NCBI RefSeq assembly: GCF_014197105.1
Contig: NZ_JACIEV010000003.1
Location: forward strand, 186,001 to 250,000
DNA: 64,000 nt
DNA from: Sphingomonas jinjuensis
GTDB taxonomy: Bacteria > Pseudomonadota > Alphaproteobacteria > Sphingomonadales > Sphingomonadaceae
Direction: 5' to 3'
The position numbers and the translations under genes are program-made. Within the stretch, counting starts at the first letter, position 1. The number at the start of each line of letters is the position of its first letter. Positions 34,961 through 42,734 of this stretch are shown in pieces. Under the pieces are notes generated by a model, which had not been told where the DNA came from, searched no databases, and was given only the letters and a program-made list of their open reading frames with translations.

Positions 34961-36094
34961 ATGCTGGCGTTGCTGTTGCTGCTGCAGGCGATTTCTCCCG
35001 ACGTCATCGTCACCGGCAAGCGACTGGAAGAGGCGCAGAGCCTTTGCGCCAGGGGGGCCTGCGACCCGTTGCGCGATGCCCAGGCGAGCATCGCACTGGC
35101 GGAGGCGCGCTTTCGCAGCGGCGGGTATCGCGAGGCCAAGGATATCCTATGGGCGGCGATCTTGCGTAACCGCCGCCATGCTGCGACCGATCCGAAGCCG
35201 GTGGCCGCGATCTACGAGGCCTATGCCACCGTCGCGCTCCACGACGGTGACCTCAAGGCCTATCGAATAGGTGTTGCCGGTCGTGTGCGGACGTTGCGTG
35301 ATCATCTGCCGGGCGACGATACGTCGGTCATCGCGGCGTCGAGCGCGCTCGGTGACATGTGGATCAATCTCGAGAACTTCCGCCAGGCCGACGCTGCCTT
35401 CGACGCGGTCGAACGCGATGCGTCGCGAGCGGGGCTGGCACGCACGGCGATGATCGCTGGCATGAAGCGCGTCTGGCTGGCGGCAGCGATGGGCAATGGC
35501 GCGACCGCCCGCTTGATGCTTGCGCAGCTATACCGCCGGCCGATCGCCCGGGAGCAGGCCATGCGGACCGCGCTCGACGTGTTGGCGCTGCGCATTGCGA
35601 CGCGTCAGGCCAGCGAGCAGGACATCGACCGGCTGGTGCAGCAGGTAAAGCGGACGCAAGGCGAGCCATCGGCGCTGATCTACGCACCGCGATGGGAGGA
35701 GCGGGTGAGCAGAACCGCTACCCGCAACGCCTCGGTCGCCTTTCGGGAGCGCGACATCTTCCAACCCGTCGCTGCGGAGGTCGAAAACCTCAGCTGGATC
35801 GACGTCGGCTTCTGGATACGGCCAGACGGCACCACCGGCGACATCGCGATGCTGCGCTCGACCTACAAACCGTGGTGGACCGGCATTGCGCTGCGACAGA
35901 TCGCCGGTCGTCGCTACACGGCCTTGGCGAACGCCGATGGCGCCGATCAGGGGTTGGGCATTTACCGGATCGAGCGCATCACCAAGCGCACGCGATATGT
36001 TAAGCCTGTGAACAGCCTCATCGAGCGGCATGTCGCCGCCGACGGCTACGAGGTGCTGGACCTGACCGGCCCGCCGAGCGGCAAGGCCGGCTGA
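34961..36094 (+). CDS. Exported TPR-like protein with TonB-C-like C-terminus
   Basis: A 377-residue protein. A short hydrophobic start (MLALLLLLQAISP) looks like a signal or anchor, followed by DVIVTGKRLEEAQSLC, a motif common in exported sphingomonad proteins. Residues about 40-260 are helical pairs with A-rich spacing as in tetratricopeptide repeats. The last ~100 residues, with IDVGFWIRPDGTTGDI and GRRYTALAN, resemble the TonB C-terminal fold. It may act as a periplasmic adaptor; no specific function is known to me. Confidence 0.75.
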   Translation: MLALLLLLQAISPDVIVTGKRLEEAQSLCARGACDPLRDAQASIALAEARFRSGGYREAKDILWAAILRNRRHAATDPKPVAAIYEAYATVALHDGDLKAYRIGVAGRVRTLRDHLPGDDTSVIAASSALGDMWINLENFRQADAAFDAVERDASRAGLARTAMIAGMKRVWLAAAMGNGATARLMLAQLYRRPIAREQAMRTALDVLALRIATRQASEQDIDRLVQQVKRTQGEPSALIYAPRWEERVSRTATRNASVAFRERDIFQPVAAEVENLSWIDVGFWIRPDGTTGDIAMLRSTYKPWWTGIALRQIAGRRYTALANADGADQGLGIYRIERITKRTRYVKPVNSLIERHVAADGYEVLDLTGPPSGKAG

Positions 36095-36103
36095 CCACGA
36101 ACG

Positions 36104-38377
36104 TTACCGCAGCCGATCGATCGCCTGCGCCAGCGCCACGTACAGCTTGCCCATATCCGACGACAGCAAGGTCACGCCCAGCGGCGAGCCGTCGCGTTGC
36201 GCGAGGATCGTGCGCAGCAGGCCTTCGAAGTCGTGGATGTAGCGGTTGACCATCTCGCGGAACGGCCCTTCCTCGTCGTAGAGGCGAGCGATCTCGCGAG
36301 CCTCGACCGGCTCGAGGATGCGAACGGCGCGGCGGGTGAAGACGCCGCGGTCGCCCTTCAGATAGGCCGCCCAGGCGCTGTCCGAGACTTCGGGCGAGAA
36401 GCTCTTGGCGATGTCGATCGAGGCGGAGTTGAGCGCCTCGATCAGCAGCGAGGCGCGGCGGGCGAAATTGTCCTGCACCGCTTCCTCGCGCTCGGCGCGG
36501 GCGTCCTCGATACGGCTCTCGACGAGCGCTGACTGCTCGACGATCGCCTGGACCTGGATCGCCAGCTTCTCGGTGGCGCGGGTTGCGGCGTCGGCGGCGG
36601 CGTCGGCGGCATCGCCGATTGCGCGGATCTGGCGCTCGACGGTGTCGCTGGTGGCGCGGCGCATCGCCTCGGCACTGGCATTGCCGAGCTGGTCCGCGGC
36701 CTCGGGAATGACACTGGTCAGCGTCTCGCGGGCCTTGTCGGCGGCGACCGAGGCGGTCTCGCGGACACGCAGCAGTGCCTCGACGAGGCGCGGCGCGGCC
36801 TCTTCGGCGAACAGGTGCGTCCGCCCGATCGTCTCATCGACCATCGAACCGAGCGCATCGGCCTTTTCGCGGCCGTCGGTCAGCGTCTGGAGCAGCGTCG
36901 ACGACAGATGGTCGAGCGTGCGGCGCTGTTCGGATATGACGCCGGCGATCGCCTCGATCGCGTCATGCGTGCTTTCCGCGGCGGTGACGAGCGCGAGTAG
37001 CTCCGGACGCGCCTGGACGACGACCGCCTTGCTCGCCGCGATCTTCTCGTCGAGCCGGCCGAGCGCTTCGGGCAGCGTCTCGTCGATCTCCCGCGCGGCG
37101 GCGTCGAGCGCGATCAGCAGCGACTCGGTCGTCGCAATGGTGCGCGAGGCCATGTCGTCGCCGGCCTGGAGCGATACCGTCATCGCATCGGCCGAGCCGC
37201 CGAGCGCGCTGATCGAGGCGGCAAGCAGCTGCGAGCGTTCGACGCCCTGGCTATGAAGCGCGTTCAGTCGCTGCTCGACGCGGGCAATGCCCGATTCGAG
37301 GGCGGCGACCAGATCGTCGCCATCGCGCCGCTGCGTGTCGAGCCGGGCGGAGAGGCGATCGATCACGCTTTCGACCGCCGCGATGCGCTCGGCCAGCGCC
37401 TCAGCACTGTCGCGCGCGGCGCTATCCAGTGCGGCCTGATTGGCGCCGACCATGGCGAGCATCGCGTCGCCCTGAGCGGCGATACCCTTGCGCGCCTCGT
37501 CGACGGCGTCGGCGGTGCGGCCGAGCAGGGCGTCGACGGCGGTCGACATTTCGCCGGTGACCGCTTCCAGCCGGGCGCCGGCGGTCTCGCTAGTCGCCTC
37601 CATCCGCTGGATATGCGCGGCGAGACGCTGGGCGGCACCGCCGGCGACGGTGTCGGCCTCGCGGCCCCGCTCGACCAGCGCATTGAGGCGCGCGTCGAGC
37701 GCGGCGGCGTGCTCGCTGGCGGCGAGGCCGGTTTCGTCGAGCAGCTTGCCGATATGCATCGTCTCGGCCTGCGCGCGGGGCAGCGACGCCAGCAGGACGC
37801 CGAGCGACGATTGGGTGTCGGCGGTGACCGACGACAGGCTGCGCGCATGCGCCTCCGCCTGGCCGATCTCCAGCGCGAGGCCGCGGCCGACGGCGGCGAG
37901 CCGTTCGCCGGCGGTGTCGCCGAGCGCGGCGAGTTCGGCGGCCTGCTCGGCGAGTGAGCGGCGGTTGGCCTCGAGCACGCGCGACATCGCTGACACGGTA
38001 CGCTCCAGCACCGCCGCCTCGGCCCGCATGGCGCGGGCGGTGGCGCCGAAGCGGCGTGCCTCGGCACGGCTGGTACGCATCGCGAGCAGCCAGACGATCC
38101 CTACCAGCGCCGGGACGACGGCGAGCGCAGCGACGAACTGGGCGATCTCGACCGGCGCCAGGCCTGGTAGCCAGCGCCAGGACAGAGCGAGCATGCCGGC
38201 AATCCAGGCGACGCAGACGACCGCGGCGAGCGTCGGCGCGATCCAGAGCCGGCCGCCGGCCTGATCCAGCGACTCCTCCAGTTCGAAGATGTCGTCGACC
38301 GGCCCGATCTCAGCGGCGTCGGGGCCGGGAGCGGCGATGGGCTCCCCGCGAATGTCGACGATCATGCTGTCCCCCAT
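36104..38377 (-). CDS. Membrane-anchored coiled-coil protein of unknown function
   Basis: A 757-residue protein. An acidic N-terminus (about 40 residues) is followed by two membrane segments (APTLAAVVCVAWIAGMLAL and FVAALAVVPALVGIVWLLAM). About 600 residues of alanine-rich heptad sequence come next, interrupted by regular A-x-x-A repeats, and a more globular C-terminus of about 120 residues with RRAVRILEPVEAREIARLYD. It resembles the cytoplasmic helical part of chemoreceptors in composition but lacks the hairpin-tip signature. The alternative start ATG at 38365 (MIVDIRGEP) has GGGGGAC before it. It is divergent from the Hpt-like gene and may belong to the same signalling cluster. Confidence 0.8.
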   Translation of the reverse strand: MGDSMIVDIRGEPIAAPGPDAAEIGPVDDIFELEESLDQAGGRLWIAPTLAAVVCVAWIAGMLALSWRWLPGLAPVEIAQFVAALAVVPALVGIVWLLAMRTSRAEARRFGATARAMRAEAAVLERTVSAMSRVLEANRRSLAEQAAELAALGDTAGERLAAVGRGLALEIGQAEAHARSLSSVTADTQSSLGVLLASLPRAQAETMHIGKLLDETGLAASEHAAALDARLNALVERGREADTVAGGAAQRLAAHIQRMEATSETAGARLEAVTGEMSTAVDALLGRTADAVDEARKGIAAQGDAMLAMVGANQAALDSAARDSAEALAERIAAVESVIDRLSARLDTQRRDGDDLVAALESGIARVEQRLNALHSQGVERSQLLAASISALGGSADAMTVSLQAGDDMASRTIATTESLLIALDAAAREIDETLPEALGRLDEKIAASKAVVVQARPELLALVTAAESTHDAIEAIAGVISEQRRTLDHLSSTLLQTLTDGREKADALGSMVDETIGRTHLFAEEAAPRLVEALLRVRETASVAADKARETLTSVIPEAADQLGNASAEAMRRATSDTVERQIRAIGDAADAAADAATRATEKLAIQVQAIVEQSALVESRIEDARAEREEAVQDNFARRASLLIEALNSASIDIAKSFSPEVSDSAWAAYLKGDRGVFTRRAVRILEPVEAREIARLYDEEGPFREMVNRYIHDFEGLLRTILAQRDGSPLGVTLLSSDMGKLYVALAQAIDRLR

Positions 38378-38490
38378 AACTCAACCCTACGCGTAACACG
38401 TTCTCCGGCGGCGTGGAACGCGTGGCGGAACGCCCGCGCGACGGATCGAGGTAACCATTGCTTAATCATGCGATCGGTAGAGCCGGTGGC

Positions 38491-38781
38491 ATGGCATATG
38501 ATCCCGGGGCAATAGATTCGGCGCTTGCGGCCGCCGTCGGCGACGAGCCCGGCCTGATCGCCGAGCTGCGCGTGGCGTTCGTCGAGAGCGCCGAGCGCAC
38601 CGCGCTCTCGCTGGAGCGTGCCGCGACGCCCGAGGACTGGCGGAATGCCGCCGCCCGCCTGAAGGGGCTGGCGGCGAGCTTCGGTGCGGTTCGCCTGATG
38701 GCGCTGGCCACCGAAGCGTCGGATCGCGCGGGGGATGCCGAGCTGTTGACGAAGATCAAGCGCGCCATCGCTCGCCTGTAA
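38491..38781 (+). CDS. Hpt-like protein lacking the phospho-acceptor histidine
   Basis: A 96-residue helical protein. RNAAARLKGLAASFGAVRLM (residues 51-70) aligns with the Hpt motif AHxLKGxAxxxGA, but the histidine position is A55. The hydrophobic and glycine positions are kept, so the four-helix fold is probably intact while phosphotransfer is not possible at the usual site. The start ATG at 38491 was chosen over an upstream in-frame ATG at 38458. It is the first of four co-directional genes. Confidence 0.72.
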   Translation: MAYDPGAIDSALAAAVGDEPGLIAELRVAFVESAERTALSLERAATPEDWRNAAARLKGLAASFGAVRLMALATEASDRAGDAELLTKIKRAIARL

Positions 38782-38865
38782 GGCAGCGGTCGTTTCGGCA
38801 AACGCGCGTCGCTTTGCCGCCGGTTGCGGGTTGCATCCCCGCCGTGGTCCCGTAACAGCCCTGCC

Positions 38866-40047
38866 ATGCTCGCCGGGCTCCTCATCGCCGTTCACGAGGC
38901 CGACGATCGGCCGGGCATGCTCACCGCCACGCTGCCGTTCGGCGGCACGACGCTGATCGAGTATCAGGCGCGGCTGCTGATCGGTGCCGGCGTCGCGCAG
39001 ATCGTCGTGCTGGTGTCGCGACTGACGCCGGAACTGCTCGGCGCGCTGGGACGGATCGGGCGTCGCGGCGTCGCCGTCGATGCCGTGCGGACCGCGCCCG
39101 AGGCGGCACAGAAATTCCACCCCCTCGCGCGCATCGTCATGCTCGCTGATGGGCTGACCACCACCGACGACGTCATGGAGGTCATCGCGCGCGACGGTCG
39201 AGACGCACTGCTCGTCGTGCCCGACGACGCGATGCGGCCGGGATACGAGCGCGTCGGCGGCGGTATGGCTTGGGCCGGCGCGGCACGACTCGATGCGCGG
39301 CGTTTCGGCGAGGCGGCGGAGATGCCGCGCGACTATGACCTTCAGGCGACGCTGCTGATGCTCGCGTCGCAGGCGGGCGCGATCCATGTGCTGCTGCCGA
39401 GCGATGCCGAGCGCCACGGCCATGCGATTGGGCATAGCGGCGCGGCGCTGGAAGCGCGCGGGCGCACCGTGCTGGCGGCGATGGTGTCGACGCGGCGCGG
39501 CTGGTTCGATCGGCTGGTCGTCGCCCCGATCGCGCGGGCGCTGGTGCCGGTGCTGGTGCCGCGCGCGGTGCCGCCGGTCGCGATCGCCGGGGGCGGGGCG
39601 GTCGTCGGTGTCGTCGGCTTGGCGACGTTGGCGTTCGACCATCCTCTCATCGGGTTGATCCTGGCGCTGGGCGCGACGGTGGCGCTGTCACTGGCGGCGG
39701 TGTTCGCTGAACTGCGCGACGAGGGCGAATCGGCGCGGCCGTTCCGCCATGCCGCGGCGATCCTGCCCGGGTTGGCGGCGCTGGTGTATGGCCATGCCGC
39801 GGCGCGGGTCAGCAGCGAGGGCGGGCCGCTGCTCGCCGCGGTGGCGCTGATCGTCATCGCGGTGCTCGGCGAGCGGGCGATCGGCAAGGTGCCGCGGCGT
39901 CGCTGGTGGGGAAGCCCACCCGCCTATCTGCTGCCGTTGCTGCTCGGTGCCGCGGCCGCGATGCCCATCGCGGGACTGGTGCTGGCGGGCGGCTATGCTA
40001 CCGCAACCGCCTCGGCCGCAATCGAGCGGCTGCGGCGACAAGCTTAA
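38866..40047 (+). CDS. Membrane protein resembling a degenerate nucleotidyltransferase/CDP-alcohol phosphotransferase fusion
   Basis: A 393-residue protein. The N-terminal ~190 residues look like a sugar-nucleotidyltransferase fold (GLLIAVHEADDRPGMLTATL then LIEYQARLLIGAGVAQIVVL) but lack the GxGxR...KP catalytic loop. The second half has about six membrane helices, and PIARALVPVLVPRAVPPVAI resembles the entry to a CDP-alcohol phosphotransferase domain, without the DGxxAR...D motif. Together this is like a catalytically dead relative of the archaeal/bacterial inositol-phosphate synthesising fusions. Assignment is tentative. The start ATG at 38866 was chosen over an upstream TTG. Confidence 0.65.
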   Translation: MLAGLLIAVHEADDRPGMLTATLPFGGTTLIEYQARLLIGAGVAQIVVLVSRLTPELLGALGRIGRRGVAVDAVRTAPEAAQKFHPLARIVMLADGLTTTDDVMEVIARDGRDALLVVPDDAMRPGYERVGGGMAWAGAARLDARRFGEAAEMPRDYDLQATLLMLASQAGAIHVLLPSDAERHGHAIGHSGAALEARGRTVLAAMVSTRRGWFDRLVVAPIARALVPVLVPRAVPPVAIAGGGAVVGVVGLATLAFDHPLIGLILALGATVALSLAAVFAELRDEGESARPFRHAAAILPGLAALVYGHAAARVSSEGGPLLAAVALIVIAVLGERAIGKVPRRRWWGSPPAYLLPLLLGAAAAMPIAGLVLAGGYATATASAAIERLRRQA

Positions 40048-40077
40048 TCTCGTCGTAACCGAGACTTGGCTATCGCT

Positions 40078-41184
40078 ATGGTGATGACCGACGTGTCGAC
40101 TTCAGAAGAGCGGGCGCAGCTGACGGCGCGGCTTGCCGCGGCACGCGCGGCGCGAGGCCGTGCCGACGCCCGCCTGACCGGTGCGATCGACGATTTTTTC
40201 ATTCCCCGCGACGCGCGACTCGACGATCGGTTGCGGTCCGCGGTGAGCCGACTGCTCGCCGGACTGGTCGGGGCGATCGAGACCGAGCTTCGCCGCCACG
40301 CCTCTCGCGTTCTGCAGGGCAAGGGAGAGCATCAGCGGGCCGATATGCTGCTGGGCGGCCACGCGGAGGTCGAGACGCGGCTGTCGCGTGCCGGTCTGCT
40401 GCGCGACCGGCGGTTGATGGACGAACTGATCGCGCGGGCCCGCGGCGACCTGATGGCGCAGGGGTTGGGGGCGACGGCGACCACGGGCGATCGCGCGAGC
40501 CTGCTGGTGCGATTGGCCGACGATGCCGATGGCGTGGTCGCCTCGGCCGCCGGCGCGCTGCTGGTGGCGGAGACGCGGCGGCGCAGCGGCAACGAGACGG
40601 GACAGCCACTGGGCAGCGATCTGCCGGCGGAGCTTCACCATCAGCTGGTCTGGTGGGTGGCCGCGACGATCCGCGAGACGATTACCGCGCGCAGCGGCGA
40701 CGATGCGCAGATCGACCGGGCGATCGTCGAGGCGGCGCAGCGCAACCTTGCAGCGCATGACGAGAGCGCGCGGCCCGAGGCGGTCGCTGGCCGACTCGCG
40801 TTCGCGCTCGATCCGCGGCCCCACGAGCTTGCGCCTCTACTGGTCGAGGCGCTGGGCGACCGGCAGCTGACGCTGTTCGTGGCGCTGCTGGGACGTGCGC
40901 TCGACATCGATTTCGATGCGGTACGCGCGATCGTGCTCGAGCCCGAAGGCGACCGGCTGTGGTTGGCGCTGCGAGCCGCGAACCTCGATCGCACGACGAT
41001 TGCAACGGTGGCGCTGGCGCTGGCGGAGGCCGATCCCCGCCGCGATCTGGAAGCCTTCGCCGACGAGCTCGACGCCATCATGGCGGTGCCGCCCGAGGCG
41101 GCTCGCTCGGCGCTGGCGCCGTTGACGCTCCACCACGACCTGCGCCTCGCGATCGACGCCCTGGCGCGCGAGGCGCGGCGATGA
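40078..41184 (+). CDS. DUF2336-like protein
   Basis: A 368-residue soluble helical protein. The repeated helical units in the middle and C-terminal part (VRAIVLEPEGDRLWLALRAA followed by LDRTTIATVALAL) match the DUF2336 pattern, often found near sensor kinases in alphaproteobacteria. Its function is unknown. The start is uncertain: ATG at 40078 is used, with ATG at 40084 as an alternative. The stop overlaps the start of the kinase-like gene (ATGA), so the two are translationally coupled. Confidence 0.72.
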   Translation: MVMTDVSTSEERAQLTARLAAARAARGRADARLTGAIDDFFIPRDARLDDRLRSAVSRLLAGLVGAIETELRRHASRVLQGKGEHQRADMLLGGHAEVETRLSRAGLLRDRRLMDELIARARGDLMAQGLGATATTGDRASLLVRLADDADGVVASAAGALLVAETRRRSGNETGQPLGSDLPAELHHQLVWWVAATIRETITARSGDDAQIDRAIVEAAQRNLAAHDESARPEAVAGRLAFALDPRPHELAPLLVEALGDRQLTLFVALLGRALDIDFDAVRAIVLEPEGDRLWLALRAANLDRTTIATVALALAEADPRRDLEAFADELDAIMAVPPEAARSALAPLTLHHDLRLAIDALAREARR

Positions 41185-42563
41185 ATGCGATCCCGATGAT
41201 CGACGACGTCATCAGCTATGCGACGATCGATCGCGAGGGTCGGCTGGTCACCGCCGATCCGGTCTTCTCGACGCTCAACGATCATGCCGGTGGCGGTATC
41301 GGCCAGCCGATCGCGGTGCCGGCGCTGGCGACGATCGCGCGGCTGGCGCATCGACTGGGCATCCTCGTCTCGCGCGGGGTAGTGGTCGGCGACACCGATG
41401 CGCCGGTCGAGCTGTGGGTGAAGGCGGAGCCGATCGGCAACCTCGTCCGGTTGGCGATCAGCGGCTGGCGCGAGGGGCGGCGGATCGCACCGGCACCGAT
41501 CGACGAGGCGGCGGCGGCGGCGATCGGCACCGACCTGGGCTGGGACGTGGATGCGGCGCTGCGCTTCACCTACATCGCGCTCGACGGGGCGCGGCAGCTG
41601 GGGATCGATGCGATTGCCTTGCTTGGCAAGCCGATCACCGCGCTGTTCCAGTTCGAGGAAGATCGCGACGGATCGATGCCGCTGCTGGAGGCGGTCGCAC
41701 AGCGTAAGCCGTTTGAGCAGCAGCGCGCCCTGCTGCGCGCGCCTAATGCGCGGCAGGTGATGCTGTCGGCGTTCGTGCGGCGCGATCCCGATGGCGGCTT
41801 CGCGGGCTTTTCGGGGGCGGCCAACCTGATCGTCGAGCCGGGTAGCGAGACGCCGGCACCGCCGCCGTCGATGGCGGCGATTGCCGGCGATGGACTGAAC
41901 CAGGCGCTGCGCACGCCGCTCGCGCGGATCATCGACACCGCGGAGACGATCAGCACCTCCGCCGAAGGGCCGATCCAGCAGGAATATGTCGATTATGCCG
42001 CGCACATCGCGCACGCCGGCCGGCACCTGCTGGGGCTGGTCGACGACCTGATCGACGTCCATGCGATCGAGCGCGAGGATTTCCACCCGACGCTGAGCGC
42101 GATAGACCTGGCCGATGTCGCGCGCCGCGCCGCCGGGCTGATGTCGGTGAAGGCGAGCGAGGTCGGGGTGGCAATAGCGCGGCCGCTGCCGGCGCTACAC
42201 GTTACCGCGATGGCTGATTTCCGCCGGACGCTTCAGATCCTGGTCAACCTGATCGGCAATGCCGTGCGCTATTCGCCCGAGGGCGGGGTGGTGACGGTAA
42301 GCGTGACGGCGACGCCCGATGGCTTCGCCAATGCGATCGTCGCCGACAAGGGGCGTGGGATCGATCCCGCCGATCATGACCGGGTCTTCGCGAAGTTCGA
42401 GCGCCTCGACCCGCTGGAGGCGACGGGCAACGGGCTGGGCCTCTACATCGCCCGGCGGCTGGCGCGGGCGATGGGCGGGGAGCTGACGGTTGAGAGCGAG
42501 CCGGGCGAGGGCGCGCGGTTTACCCTGTCGCTACCGACGCAGCCGGCGCGCCACGAGGATTAG
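41181..42563 (+). CDS. Histidine-kinase-like protein with a lost H-box histidine
   Basis: A 460-residue soluble protein with PAS-like N-terminal half and a kinase core. The dimerisation helix reads GLNQALRTPLARII (residues 238-251): by alignment to SHELRTPL, Q241 replaces the phospho-histidine and A242 the catalytic acid. The ATP-binding domain is complete, with N box (LVNLIGNAVRYSP), G1 (DKGRGI), F box (VFAKFERL) and G2 (GNGLGLYIARRLA). No membrane segment is seen. It may bind ATP and signal by conformation, like DivL of Caulobacter, or serve as a scaffold. The 3' end overlaps the antisense small gene by 33 bases. Confidence 0.85.
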   Translation: MNAIPMIDDVISYATIDREGRLVTADPVFSTLNDHAGGGIGQPIAVPALATIARLAHRLGILVSRGVVVGDTDAPVELWVKAEPIGNLVRLAISGWREGRRIAPAPIDEAAAAAIGTDLGWDVDAALRFTYIALDGARQLGIDAIALLGKPITALFQFEEDRDGSMPLLEAVAQRKPFEQQRALLRAPNARQVMLSAFVRRDPDGGFAGFSGAANLIVEPGSETPAPPPSMAAIAGDGLNQALRTPLARIIDTAETISTSAEGPIQQEYVDYAAHIAHAGRHLLGLVDDLIDVHAIEREDFHPTLSAIDLADVARRAAGLMSVKASEVGVAIARPLPALHVTAMADFRRTLQILVNLIGNAVRYSPEGGVVTVSVTATPDGFANAIVADKGRGIDPADHDRVFAKFERLDPLEATGNGLGLYIARRLARAMGGELTVESEPGEGARFTLSLPTQPARHED

Positions 42564-42731
42564 GCCGAGGCCGAACACCGCGACGACCGCGCCGCGATCG
42601 GCCCAGGCGCCCTGGCCCAGCATGAAGCTGGACGAGGGCCACATGATGTATCCCAGCCCCTGCCCAATCCAGAGCAGACCGACGAGCGTGACGATCACGC
42701 CCGTCGCGATCAGGATCGGCCGAAGGCGCAT
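42531..42731 (-). CDS. Small membrane protein, 66 residues
   Basis: A protein with two membrane segments: RPILIATGVIVTLVGLLWIG at the N-terminus and DRGAVVAVFGLGLILVARRL at the end, joined by a loop with MWPSSSFMLGQ. Composition and charge distribution (positive ends inside) look real. It starts three bases after the gltA stop, so it is probably the last gene of the gltX-gltA transcript. Its 3' end overlaps the kinase-like gene on the other strand. Function unknown. Confidence 0.75.
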   Translation of the reverse strand: MRLRPILIATGVIVTLVGLLWIGQGLGYIMWPSSSFMLGQGAWADRGAVVAVFGLGLILVARRLRR

Positions 42732-42734
42732 CGG

